DNA of 64,000 nucleotides from JBHHUI01 sp965248775 (GTDB taxonomy: Bacteria; Chloroflexota; Anaerolineae; Anaerolineales; JBHHUI01), in contig OZ252150.1 of NCBI GenBank assembly GCA_965248775.1, positions 3,534,001 to 3,598,000 on the forward strand. The letters are read 5' to 3'. Positions 8,322-17,758 of the stretch are shown one piece after another (positions within the stretch are counted from its first letter, which is position 1; every line of letters starts with the position of its first letter). Made by a program: the position numbers and the translations under genes. The notes beneath the pieces were generated by a model. The model had not been told where the DNA came from, did not search any database, and saw only the letters and a program-made list of their open reading frames with translations.

Positions 8322-8989
8322 CCAACTGTCCACTGAATCGGGGTAATACCAGAGCCAAAGAACGGGTCGAGCAAGCTCATGCAGTCAACCAGGATTACAC
8401 CGCTGTGCTGGGTACTAAAGATGAGTTTGGCCCAGCACTCTGGCGGCTGGCGGTAGAACACAACATTCCGCAGGCTGCCGATCTGTCTGTGACAGCAGAC
8501 TGGATCTGGAATCTGGCTGCGGACTACTTCCCAGATAGCGTGCAGATTGTGGACTGGTTCCACCCAGTGCAGTCTGCCCTGGACTGTGTGCCACGGAACA
8601 CATCGCAGGTGCCGCTCAAGCACTTTATCCGGATGAAGAGAGGCAAGCGAAGCAATGGAACAAGTCGCGCCGTAAAGCGCTCTATCTGGGTGTCATTCAC
8701 TACATCACCACACCGCTCAAGAACGCCGACCTGGCAAAGCATGCCCGGTACTTCGACACTCATCAACGCCGGATGCAGTACCAGGATTTTCGTGAACAGG
8801 GTTATCCAATCGGTTCAGGTACCGTCGAAAGCGGCATCAAGCAATTCAAAGCGCGTCTGACCGGTGCCGGCATGCGTTGGTCGCCCAATGGGGCACAACG
8901 CATGTTGACCATACGCGCCGCTGTCCTCACAGATAATTTCGACCATTTGTGGACTATCGCCCCAAATTGACCAACACCGTGAAATGCAC

Positions 8990-9260
8990 CTTGATTGTCC
9001 TTATTATCTTTGTCGGACTGTACACCGGTACCGATTGCACTAGAAAATGCACATGGTCCTTGTCCGCCCCAATCTCGAGAAAATCGATTTCAAAGCGCTT
9101 TTCGATTTCTAGACAGGTCTCTATCATGACCCGGTCGACTTCGCCCGTGAATAACACTTCTCGATACTTCGCCGGGCACACAAAGTGATACAGCAGTCGT
9201 GATACACACCTGCCCAGACAGCAGGGCTGGGTTGTGGCTCTTTCGCACCAACTCGCTCAT
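8990..9260 (-). pseudogene. IS200/IS605 TnpA, N-terminal fragment
   Basis: Reading from the ATG at 9260 gives MSELVRKSHN, then a frameshift, then LLYHFVCPAKYR and the HUH metal motif HVHFLV of Y1 transposases. The reading stops being TnpA at IIRTIK, exactly at the ISKra4 target duplication (8990-8999). The C-terminal half continues at 6082. Two lesions, a small frameshift and the nested insertion, make it inactive. Confidence 0.8.
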
Positions 9261-9486
9261 GGTGCCATCGTACCAAATCCGGCCGCCGCAAGCGGCGGGG
9301 TATCAGACCACTATGGATGAAATGACATCCCTGGGTTAGAAGATAGGCGTTTTGCAAATCCATCGTCGGTTATCTGCCAGTTGGAGCGCCCCCTTGTGCA
9401 CATCTACCAATTGGGGCAGAGCATCTTCCAGCATCCTGCCCATAGACTCTCTATGGCCGACATTGTAGACTGACGCACAAGTTTAT

Positions 9487-9603
9487 ATGAATCTCGCCGC
9501 ATTGTCCCTTCTTGTAGTCCTTGCTATTCTTGGGCTCCTCGTACTTGAGGAGCATAAGGCGTTTGGGACAGCTAAAGTCAGGGTCCGGGTGAGAGACGAG
9601 TAG
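9487..9603 (+). CDS. Possible 38-aa membrane peptide
   Basis: The ATG at 9487 opens a frame with a strongly hydrophobic helix (residues 4-20, LAALSLLVVLAILGLLV) followed by a basic tail (KVRVRVRDE). The pattern is that of a single-span small protein. No ribosome binding site is evident, and an antisense frame over the same stretch is also open, so this may be chance. Confidence 0.25.
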   Translation: MNLAALSLLVVLAILGLLVLEEHKAFGTAKVRVRVRDE

Positions 9604-9632
9604 CAACAAGCACACACCTGCGAATGCATACA

Positions 9633-9662
9633 AAAGCCGCTCCAAACGCCGAGTGGCTTTTT
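9633..9662 (+). terminator. Rho-independent terminator upstream of ilvB
   Basis: AAAGCCGCT pairs over nine bases with AGTGGCTTT (one G-U pair), with a 10-nt loop and a terminal run of five T. It lies 220 bp before ilvB and could end a leader transcript (attenuation) or an upstream transcript. No T-box specifier or antiterminator motif was found. Confidence 0.6.
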
Positions 9663-9687
9663 CTATTAAGTGCATAGGAGAAGAGTC

Positions 9688-9783
9688 GTGACCCCTTACG
9701 AAGAGCCCGTTACGGATAATGAAGACCAGCAGGATGCTAACGATTTCATCAATGATTTATTGATGGATTGTTATAATTTCTAA
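9688..9783 (+). CDS. Possible 31-aa acidic peptide in the ilv leader
   Basis: The GTG at 9688 has TAGGAG 8 bp upstream and reads MTPYEEPVTDNEDQQDANDF and on to a TAA at 9781. It is acidic, lacks runs of Ile, Leu or Val, and so does not look like a classical branched-chain attenuator peptide. It lies between the terminator at 9633 and ilvB. I do not recognise it. Confidence 0.25.
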   Translation: MTPYEEPVTDNEDQQDANDFINDLLMDCYNF

Positions 9784-9881
9784 AGCATCTCGAGTGACTG
9801 CTGCCTTTTACAGTCGAATAAGCAAAGGTTTTTCTTAATACGGTTAAAGCCGTATACGAGTACTCCTGCGGAGGAAATGGT

Positions 9882-11627
9882 ATGGAAATGATAGGCGCAC
9901 AAATCGTCTGGGAGTCGCTGACGCGGCTCGGCGTAGATGTGATTTTTGGCTACCCGGGTGGTGCTATCTTGCCTACTTACGATCCAATGATCGATTATCC
10001 GGTGCACCACGTACTCGTACGGCACGAGCAAGGGGCTTCCCACATGGCAGACGGCTATGCGCGTGCCTCTGGCAAGGTGGGCGTGACGATCTCCACCTCC
10101 GGTCCCGGTGCCACCAATTTGGTAACCGGTATCGCCACAGCCATGATGGATTCTTCTCCCATTGTGTGTATCACTGGACAGGTGCCGAGTCATGTCATCG
10201 GTAGTGATGCCTTTCAGGAGACGGATGTTACCGGAGTTACGCTACCGGTCACAAAGCATAACTATTTGATCACCAGCGTTGAAGAGATAGCGCCTGCTCT
10301 GAAAGAAGCGTTCTACGTTGCACAGTCCGGACGACCGGGTCCGGTATTGGTGGACATTGCCAAGGATGCTCAGATTGCGAGCATGGATTTCGTATGGGAT
10401 GACTCGCCTGTGCAGCTCCCCGGCTATCGTCCGGAACTGAGCGCGCTGCCGGAAGAGATTCAGCGGGCTGTCGAGATGATCAATACTTCCGCGCGGCCAC
10501 TGATCCTGGCCGGGCAGGGTGTGATCCAGTCGGGAGCGATGGATGCCTTGATGAGGTTTGTCGAGAAGACCAATATTCCCGTTACACCGACGCTGCTCGG
10601 CCTGGGTGGCTTCCCTGCCAGCCACCCGCTAAACCTCGGCATGATGGGAATGCATGGCGAGGCCTGGGTAAACAAAGCGATTCAAGAGGCCGACCTCCTA
10701 CTGGCTTTCGGAATGCGCTTTGACGACCGCGTCACCGGAAACCCCAAAACGTATGCGACCAATGCGCGAAAAATCCATGTTGAGATTGATCCATCTGAAA
10801 TTAATAAGAATGTGAGAGTCGATGTTGGCATCGTCGGCGATCTGAAGGAGACATTGGAAGAGCGTCTCTTGCCGCAAGTCGAATCAGGCGACCGGTCGGA
10901 ATGGATTGAATATATTGACGAGCTGAAGGGCGATTCAGCCGTACGCGATATTCAGACAATGCCGGACTACGGGCAGCTCTATGCCGCGCATGTTATCCAT
11001 GATCTGTGGCGTTGTACGGAAGGCAAAGCCCTGGTCGTTACGGATGTCGGGCAGCATCAGATGTGGGAGGCGCAATATTACAAGCACGATTATCCGCGCA
11101 AGCTGCTCACATCCGGCGGGCTGGGCACGATGGGTTTCGGACTGCCAGCAGCTATTGGCGCGAAGTTCGCCATGCCGGATGAGAATGTGTGGGCCATTGT
11201 CGGTGATGGCGGCTTCCAGATGACCGCCGCCGAATTGTCCACTGCCTCACAGGAGAAAATCAAGGTCAATGTCGCCATTATCAACAACGGCTTCCTTGGG
11301 ATGGTGCGCCAGTGGCAGGAGTTCTTCTACGAACGGCGCTACTCGGCAACGCCACTGCACAATCCGGATTTTGTGAAATTGGCCGAGGCACATGGGCTTG
11401 CCGCCTATCGGGTTGAAGAACGCAGCCAGGTGAAGGAAGCCGTCCGCTGGGCCGAGGCACAGCCGGGAACTGCGGTAGTTGATTTCCGCGTGGAACAAGA
11501 AGATACGGTCTATCCAATGGTGCCAGCAGGCGCCGATCTGCACAACATGATTCGCCGTCCTGCCCAGCCCCGGCGGCTGGACGGGGTGCCGAGCGTGTTA
11601 GCAGAGACCGGATCGGACCCACTTTAG
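9882..11627 (+). CDS. ilvB: Acetolactate synthase large (catalytic) subunit
   Basis: This enzyme condenses two pyruvates to acetolactate, or pyruvate with 2-oxobutyrate to acetohydroxybutyrate. It is the first common step to valine, leucine and isoleucine and needs thiamine diphosphate, FAD and Mg2+. The 581 residues are of normal length. Visible motifs are GYPGGAILP, the cofactor-activating Glu in VRHEQGASHMADGYAR, and the C-terminal ThDP/Mg motif GDGGFQM...INNGFLGMVRQWQ. GGAGG precedes the ATG at 9882. It heads an operon with ilvN, ilvC and the leu genes. Confidence 0.97.
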   Translation: MEMIGAQIVWESLTRLGVDVIFGYPGGAILPTYDPMIDYPVHHVLVRHEQGASHMADGYARASGKVGVTISTSGPGATNLVTGIATAMMDSSPIVCITGQVPSHVIGSDAFQETDVTGVTLPVTKHNYLITSVEEIAPALKEAFYVAQSGRPGPVLVDIAKDAQIASMDFVWDDSPVQLPGYRPELSALPEEIQRAVEMINTSARPLILAGQGVIQSGAMDALMRFVEKTNIPVTPTLLGLGGFPASHPLNLGMMGMHGEAWVNKAIQEADLLLAFGMRFDDRVTGNPKTYATNARKIHVEIDPSEINKNVRVDVGIVGDLKETLEERLLPQVESGDRSEWIEYIDELKGDSAVRDIQTMPDYGQLYAAHVIHDLWRCTEGKALVVTDVGQHQMWEAQYYKHDYPRKLLTSGGLGTMGFGLPAAIGAKFAMPDENVWAIVGDGGFQMTAAELSTASQEKIKVNVAIINNGFLGMVRQWQEFFYERRYSATPLHNPDFVKLAEAHGLAAYRVEERSQVKEAVRWAEAQPGTAVVDFRVEQEDTVYPMVPAGADLHNMIRRPAQPRRLDGVPSVLAETGSDPL

Positions 11628-11684
11628 AAGGGTTGCGTTTCGGATAGTGCACTTGCGCACGGACTGGAACGTACGGAGAAAATT

Positions 11685-12278
11685 ATGCTACATACATTTG
11701 TAGTGTACGTCGAAGACAAGCCCGGTGTTCTGAATCGCGTGTCTTCACTATTTCGCAGGCGGGCCTACAACATCGAGTCCTTGGCTGTCGGGCACACCGG
11801 TCAACCAGGCGTATCCCGTATGACCATCGTTGTAGATGCAGCCGATGGCTCTGTCGCACGACGCATTGAGGCCAACCTCTACAAGCTGGTCAATGTGTTA
11901 CGCGTTGATGATGTCACCAATAAAGATGCGGTGACGCGTGAAATGGCATTGGTGAAAGTACGTGCAAAGCGCGATTCGCGCAGTGAAATTGTTCAGATCG
12001 CTGACATCTTTCGTGCCAACATTGTGGATGCTGCGCACGAGAGCCTGGTGCTCGAAATTACCGGCACGAACGAAAAAGTAGACCGCTTGGTCAGCATGTT
12101 AGAACCATTCGACATTATTTCAGTGCAGCGAACCGGGCTCATCGCGATGCTACGCGGCGACAAGAATGTGTCGCCCGATCCGCCTCTTGTGGCGGCTACC
12201 TTCAAGGGAAGCCAGGGACGCGAATTGGGCGATGAAACGAGGCAACTATGGCGCAGCAATACACCGCCCAAGATGTGA
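11685..12278 (+). CDS. ilvN: Acetolactate synthase regulatory (small) subunit
   Basis: The protein begins with an ACT domain (HTFVVYVEDKPGVLNRVSSLF), which binds valine for feedback control, followed by the small-subunit C-terminal domain (residues about 85-165) that activates IlvB. At 197 residues it has a tail of about 30 residues beyond the usual length. That tail overlaps the next gene by 31 bp. It lies 57 bp after ilvB. Confidence 0.95.
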   Translation: MLHTFVVYVEDKPGVLNRVSSLFRRRAYNIESLAVGHTGQPGVSRMTIVVDAADGSVARRIEANLYKLVNVLRVDDVTNKDAVTREMALVKVRAKRDSRSEIVQIADIFRANIVDAAHESLVLEITGTNEKVDRLVSMLEPFDIISVQRTGLIAMLRGDKNVSPDPPLVAATFKGSQGRELGDETRQLWRSNTPPKM

Positions 12279-12766
12279 TGCACGTTCCCGTGCCAAAGAT
12301 ATCAGCCCGCGAGTCATTCTCGCGTGCGCTGGTAATGCTGTTACGCCATGATGTCGGCTGTGTGTTGGTGCCGCCGGAGGGCACATGGCGTGAATACAGC
12401 ATCGTTACCAAGCACGATCTTCTCTCGCGATTGAACTCGCGCCGGCGCGACCCCTGGCATCTGCGCGTTGCTGATATGATGACCTCACCAATCCAGAACG
12501 TATCAGCGGATACGCCGCTCTCGGTCTGTGCGCGCCTTATGGTAGATAATGAGATCAGCAATCTGCCTGTGTTTGGTGACAACCGGCCTGTCGGCGTGCT
12601 CGGTGCAGCCCAAGTGTTTGGTGCACTGGAAGAACGTGGTTGGGGTAGCGAAGTTGTACCCGCGCTGCGGCGGGCAGCCCGCGCCCGGGTGGCGCGAAGG
12701 TTGCAATCTTTTGTGCCAAACCCCGAAGCAATGGTTGATACAATCCTGGCAGATTTAGAGCGATAA
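12248..12766 (+). CDS. CBS-domain pair protein
   Basis: Two CBS motifs span the whole 172 residues (about 10-65 and 75-130), the second ending in ISNLPVFGDNRPVGVLG. CBS pairs bind adenosine nucleotides and commonly sense energy state. Insertion between ilvN and ilvC, with a 31-bp overlap into ilvN, suggests a regulatory role in branched-chain amino acid synthesis, but this is inference. The ATG at 12248 is preceded by a weak GAGG. Confidence 0.8.
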   Translation: MAQQYTAQDVMHVPVPKISARESFSRALVMLLRHDVGCVLVPPEGTWREYSIVTKHDLLSRLNSRRRDPWHLRVADMMTSPIQNVSADTPLSVCARLMVDNEISNLPVFGDNRPVGVLGAAQVFGALEERGWGSEVVPALRRAARARVARRLQSFVPNPEAMVDTILADLER

Positions 12767-12834
12767 CAATTAACTTTGGGACTGGGGATTGAAATCGGAC
12801 ACCTCCATTCCCTAATTTCAATATTGGAGAATCC

Positions 12835-13848
12835 ATGGCAAACATCTATTACGACAAAGACGCTGATCCTGAAATCATCAAGAGCAAGAAGGTTGCCGTG
12901 GTCGGCTACGGCTCACAAGGACATGCCCACGCATTAAATCTTAAAGAAAACGGCGTGGATGTAGTCGTGGCGCTCCGCTCGGACAGCAAGAGCGTCGCAA
13001 AAGCCGAGGCGAACGGCCTGGACGTTAAGAGCGTTTCCGAGGCCGCACAGTGGGCCGATGTCGTCATGATGCTCGCCCCAGATACAGTGCAGCCCGAAAT
13101 ATACGAAAACGAGATCGCGCCACACATGGGCCCTGGCAAAACGCTCATGTTCGCGCATGGTTTCAATATCCGTTACGAGACAATCATCCCACCCACAGAG
13201 GTAGATGTAAGCATGATCGCGCCCAAAGCACCTGGGCACCGCGTTCGCGAACTGTTCGTAGACGGCGAAGGCACACCGGCCCTTATAGCAATCCACCAAG
13301 ATGCGTCTGGAAATGCAAAAGCCCAGGCGCTTTCTTATGCATGGGGCATTGGCACTGCACGGGCTGGGGTATTGGAGACAACCTTCTCCGAGGAGACTGA
13401 AACGGATTTGTTTGGTGAGCAATCTATTCTGTGTGGCGGAGTCAGCGCGCTCGTCAAGGCCGCCTTTGAGACGCTTGTCAAGAACGGCTACCAACCGGAA
13501 GTTGCTTACTTCGAGTGCGTGCACGAGCTCAAACTGATCGTTGACCTGATCCACCGGGGGGGCTTGAATTACATGCGTTATTCCGTTTCGGACACGGCTG
13601 AGCACGGCGATTATTACTCCGGAAGTAAAATCGTGACCGAAGAAACGTATGGCGCAATGCAGCTTATTTTGACGGATATTCAGGATGGCACCTACGCCCG
13701 CAACTGGATCGAAGAGAATAAGAACGGCCGGCCCTGGTTTAACGAGAAACGGCGGGCCGATCAGGATCACCTCGTCGAGCAGGTAGGCGCCGAACTGCGC
13801 GAGATGATGCCGTTCCTCGACCCAGTTACGATCAAGCCGGGGGAGTGA
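12835..13848 (+). CDS. ilvC: Ketol-acid reductoisomerase, class I
   Basis: Converts acetolactate to 2,3-dihydroxyisovalerate by alkyl migration and NAD(P)H reduction. The Rossmann motif GYGSQGHAHALNL is at about residues 24-36. The metal site includes DLIHRGGLNYMRYSVSDTAEHGDY and the upstream acidic EETETDLFGEQ. The length of 337 residues fits the short class I form. The loop after the second beta strand (LRSDSKSV) has the serines and arginine expected for NADPH preference. Confidence 0.97.
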   Translation: MANIYYDKDADPEIIKSKKVAVVGYGSQGHAHALNLKENGVDVVVALRSDSKSVAKAEANGLDVKSVSEAAQWADVVMMLAPDTVQPEIYENEIAPHMGPGKTLMFAHGFNIRYETIIPPTEVDVSMIAPKAPGHRVRELFVDGEGTPALIAIHQDASGNAKAQALSYAWGIGTARAGVLETTFSEETETDLFGEQSILCGGVSALVKAAFETLVKNGYQPEVAYFECVHELKLIVDLIHRGGLNYMRYSVSDTAEHGDYYSGSKIVTEETYGAMQLILTDIQDGTYARNWIEENKNGRPWFNEKRRADQDHLVEQVGAELREMMPFLDPVTIKPGE

Positions 13849-13857
13849 AAACAAAAT

Positions 13858-13909
13858 GAGACCAGAGCTCGGAGATTCTCAGGAAGCTGAATCTTCGATC
13901 TCTGGTCTC
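13858..13909. repeat. Purine-rich/pyrimidine-rich hairpin between ilvC and leuA
   Basis: GAGACCAGAG at 13858-13867 pairs perfectly with CTCTGGTCTC at 13900-13909, with further pairing inside (GATTC with GAATC). No U-run follows, so it is not an obvious terminator. Similar purine/pyrimidine palindromes lie at 17084, 38876 and 45649. Confidence 0.65.
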
Positions 13910-13941
13910 CAGTCTCTGATAGACGAGTATTGGAGAGGACG

Positions 13942-15606
13942 ATGAACAACAACTACGTACGCTTTTTCGATACGACTCTACGCGATGGTGAACAGTCCCC
14001 CGGTGCGACACTGACCAGCACCGAGAAAATCGATATCGCACGGCAACTCGCCCGCCTCGGTGTGGATATCATCGAGGCCGGTTTCCCGGCTGCCTCGCCG
14101 GATGATCTCGATGCGGTGCGGCGCATTGCGAACGAAGTAGGTCGGGTCGCGGCTGTGCGGCAATGGGCAAATGATAACGTCAAGCCGCCGATTATTTGCG
14201 GCCTTGCACGCGCCTCAAGCGATGACATCGACAAAGCTTGGCAGGGCATCGAACAGGCCGATCATCCGCGCATCCACACCTTTATTGCTACCTCCGAGAT
14301 TCATATGAAATACAAGCTGCGTATGGATCCGGAAGAGGTAGTCGATCGCGCGGTAAACATGGTCGCGCATGCCAAGCAGTATTGCGACGATGTGGAGTTC
14401 AGCCCGGAAGACGCTGGACGCAGCAACCCTGATTTCCTCTATGTGATCCTTGCAGAAGCGATCAAAGCCGGTGCAACCACGCTCAATATTCCAGACACAG
14501 TGGGCTACACTACGCCGAAAGAATTCGGCGCGCTTATACAAGGCATCATTGAAAACACTGAAGGTATCGAGAATGTGATCGTTTCGGTACATTGCCATGA
14601 CGATCTTGGCATGGCAACGGCCAACACGCTCGCAGGAATCGCGGCCGGTGCCCGCCAGGTGGAGGTCACTCTTAACGGTATCGGAGAACGTGCTGGGAAT
14701 ACATCGCTGGAAGAAGTTGTTATGACCTTGCGCACTCGCAAGCCGATTTTTAATCTCGACTATGGCATCGATACCACCCAACTCGTGCGCACCAGTCGTA
14801 TGGTCAGTAACTACACCGGCATTGCAGTGCAGCCAAACAAGGCAATCGTCGGCGCGAATGCCTTCGCGCACGAAGCAGGCATTCATCAAGATGGCATGCT
14901 CAAAAATGAGCAGACCTACGAGATCATGCGACCCGAGACGGTGGGCCTTAAGAAGTCCAAATTGGTGTTGGGCAAGCATTCGGGCCGACACGCATTGCGC
15001 GTCCGAATGCAGGAATTGGGCTACGAGTTGAACGACGATGATCTGCTGGACATGTTCAATCGCTTCAAGCGGCTGGCAGACAAGAAAAAAGTTGTGACCG
15101 ACGCCGACCTGGAAGCACTGATTACCGATGAGATTTATCAACCGTATGAGATTTTCAAACTGATTGATATGCAAGTTGTCTGTGGGACGTTCGGCATGCC
15201 GACTGCTACCGTGCGCGTTAGCGGCCCTGATGGTGTGACACTCACGCGCGCTGGTATGGGCACGGGCCCGGTGGATTCGGTCTACAGCGCCATCGATGAA
15301 ATCGTTGGGCTGCCAAATAAGCTGCTCGAGTATAACGTGCATGCTGTCACGGAAGGTATTGATGCTATGGGCGAAGTCACTGTGCGCATTCAAGTTGATC
15401 CGGAAGAAGCGGCCGCGCCGGAAAGACTTTCCCCACAAAAGGGGAGTATGGAGCCACGCACATTTGGTGGGCATGGAGCGAACACAGATGTTATCGTCGC
15501 AAGCGCGCGGGCATACATCAGTGCACTCAACAAAGCACTAGCCGCACTTGGCCTGTATGGCACCTCTGAGGAAACTTTAACTGTCAGCGTAACACAAGAT
15601 GCATAA
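13942..15606 (+). CDS. leuA: 2-isopropylmalate synthase
   Basis: Catalyses condensation of acetyl-CoA with 2-oxoisovalerate, the first committed step to leucine. The TIM barrel carries FFDTTLRDGEQSPG and the metal-binding HCHDDLGMATAN. The C-terminal 150 residues (about 400-550) form the allosteric LeuA domain for leucine feedback. The ATG at 13942 has GGAGAGG just upstream, and an in-frame TTG four codons earlier is not needed. The 554 residues are normal for the long LeuA form. Confidence 0.96.
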   Translation: MNNNYVRFFDTTLRDGEQSPGATLTSTEKIDIARQLARLGVDIIEAGFPAASPDDLDAVRRIANEVGRVAAVRQWANDNVKPPIICGLARASSDDIDKAWQGIEQADHPRIHTFIATSEIHMKYKLRMDPEEVVDRAVNMVAHAKQYCDDVEFSPEDAGRSNPDFLYVILAEAIKAGATTLNIPDTVGYTTPKEFGALIQGIIENTEGIENVIVSVHCHDDLGMATANTLAGIAAGARQVEVTLNGIGERAGNTSLEEVVMTLRTRKPIFNLDYGIDTTQLVRTSRMVSNYTGIAVQPNKAIVGANAFAHEAGIHQDGMLKNEQTYEIMRPETVGLKKSKLVLGKHSGRHALRVRMQELGYELNDDDLLDMFNRFKRLADKKKVVTDADLEALITDEIYQPYEIFKLIDMQVVCGTFGMPTATVRVSGPDGVTLTRAGMGTGPVDSVYSAIDEIVGLPNKLLEYNVHAVTEGIDAMGEVTVRIQVDPEEAAAPERLSPQKGSMEPRTFGGHGANTDVIVASARAYISALNKALAALGLYGTSEETLTVSVTQDA

Positions 15607-15685
15607 AGACTGGCCATTTCGGCCGGCGACTGACTTCATAGCCTTCAAAGCTGAAATGCTTCACCCCGACAGATAAACCTAACTC

Positions 15686-17083
<1,398 letters not shown>

Positions 17084-17144
17084 GAGTTAGAGACAGGAGT
17101 TAGGGTGCGATTAATGAAACCACTCTAACCCTCTACTCTAACTC
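17084..17144. repeat. Purine/pyrimidine palindrome between leuC and leuD
   Basis: GAGTTAGAG...AGTTAGGGT on the left faces ACTCTAACCCT...ACTCTAACTC on the right around a short loop. It has the same style as the hairpins at 13858 and 38876. The transcript between leuC and leuD would fold into a long stem here. Confidence 0.6.
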
Positions 17145-17155
17145 TCACTAACCCC

Positions 17156-17746
17156 ATGACTCAATTCAAAAACATCACTTCTCGCCTCATCTCGTTGCCT
17201 AATCGCGATGTGGATACCGACCAGATCATTCCAGCAAGATTTCTCAAAGTAACCGACAAAGAGGGGTTGGGAGAAGCACTCTTCGCCGATTGGCGTTACC
17301 ATCCAGACGGATCACCCAAAACCGACTTTGTGTTCAATGAGCCGCAACATCAGGGCGTGCAAATCCTTGTGGCCGGAGACAACTTCGGTTGCGGCTCGTC
17401 GCGGGAGCATGCACCGTGGGCACTCGTTGGTTGGGGGATCCGGGCTGTCATATCCACCTCCTTTGCCGACATCTTTAGCAATAACGCGCTCAAGAACAGT
17501 TTGCTTCCAATCGAAGTGAGCGAAGAAATTCAGCAGAGTCTGTTCGATCTGGCAGAGGAGGCTCCGCGGGCGGATTTAAAAATCGACCTCGACGCCCAAA
17601 CGCTTACATTGCCCGATGGATCCGATGTGTTTTTCGAGATCGATGCATTTGCAAAGATGTGTTTACTTCAAGGAGTCGATCAACTGGGCTATATCGCCTC
17701 TCACGAGTCTGACATTGCCGCGTTTGAGACTGCGCGAGTTGCATAA
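17156..17746 (+). CDS. leuD: 3-isopropylmalate dehydratase small subunit
   Basis: The 196-residue swivel-domain partner of LeuC. It has the conserved start with DVDTDQIIPARFL and the GDNFGCGSSREHAPWAL loop that closes over the substrate. It lies 72 bp after leuC and 12 bp before cimA, so it is co-transcribed. Confidence 0.97.
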   Translation: MTQFKNITSRLISLPNRDVDTDQIIPARFLKVTDKEGLGEALFADWRYHPDGSPKTDFVFNEPQHQGVQILVAGDNFGCGSSREHAPWALVGWGIRAVISTSFADIFSNNALKNSLLPIEVSEEIQQSLFDLAEEAPRADLKIDLDAQTLTLPDGSDVFFEIDAFAKMCLLQGVDQLGYIASHESDIAAFETARVA

Positions 17747-17758
17747 AGCGGCATCTTA

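Larger units (their letters stand above)
7102..8351 (+). mobile_element. IS3-family insertion sequence, 1250 bp, complete
   Basis: The ends are 25-bp imperfect inverted repeats beginning TGGCATTACC and ending GGTAATACCA, each with AGTGGACA further in. A 3-bp target duplication GAG lies at 7099-7101 and 8352-8354. The element carries overlapping orfA and orfB, both intact. It lies inside the ISKra4 transposase and is the youngest of the three nested elements. Confidence 0.9.
6150..8970 (+). pseudogene. ISKra4-family transposase, multiply disrupted
   Basis: Pieces in order: an N-terminal segment from the GTG at 6150 (after GGAGGG) with an EFERTLTTEL helix and a CTEC zinc ribbon; a shifted segment with YYHCAACGAGFF; MVWLSGLLPYDQAVQ near 6622; VERTVLPPPGLDH up to 6820; ERKGVS at 6904-6922; DGGMVHIRDEGWKEFKVG from 7006. 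After the IS3 element come AHAVNQDYTAVLG, WIWNLAADYFPDS and the end GYPIGSGTVESGIKQFKARL. This order matches ISKra4 transposases (DDE type). There are at least two frameshifts besides the insertions, so the gene is dead. Confidence 0.82.
6083..8989 (+). mobile_element. ISKra4-family insertion sequence, degenerate, containing an IS3 element
   Basis: The target CTTGATTGTC is duplicated at 6073-6082 and 8990-8999. The ends are inverted repeats (GGTGCATTTCAC at the left and GTGAAATGCACC at the right). The transposase gene inside is interrupted by an IS3 element at 7102-8351, by two 81-bp hairpin inserts (6821, 6925) and by a related insert at about 6517. The boundary is uncertain by one or two bases because the duplicated cytosine can be assigned to either side. 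Confidence 0.8.
5826..9306 (-). mobile_element. IS200/IS605-family element, interrupted by nested ISKra4 and IS3 elements (ends approximate)
   Basis: A Y1-type TnpA gene on the minus strand is split in two. Near-identical hairpins built on CCGCCGCAAGCGGCG lie at 5830-5846 and 9283-9300, as expected for the structured ends recognised by single-strand HUH transposases. Exact cleavage positions cannot be fixed by eye, and this family makes no target duplication. Removing the ISKra4 element (6083-8989) and one copy of the duplicated target rejoins tnpA. Confidence 0.7.

Noticed and set aside
9451..9675. 74-codon minus-strand frame with a hydrophobic stretch
   Set aside because: It covers the ilv-side terminator and has no ribosome binding site; likely chance.
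9307..9881. T-box or leucine-type attenuator upstream of ilvB
   Set aside because: A terminator hairpin is present, but no specifier loop, no T-box sequence and no leader peptide rich in Ile, Leu or Val could be found.
14215..15474. 419-codon minus-strand frame opposite leuA
   Set aside because: Low-similarity, His/Arg-rich translation typical of shadow frames; leuA on the plus strand has all family motifs.
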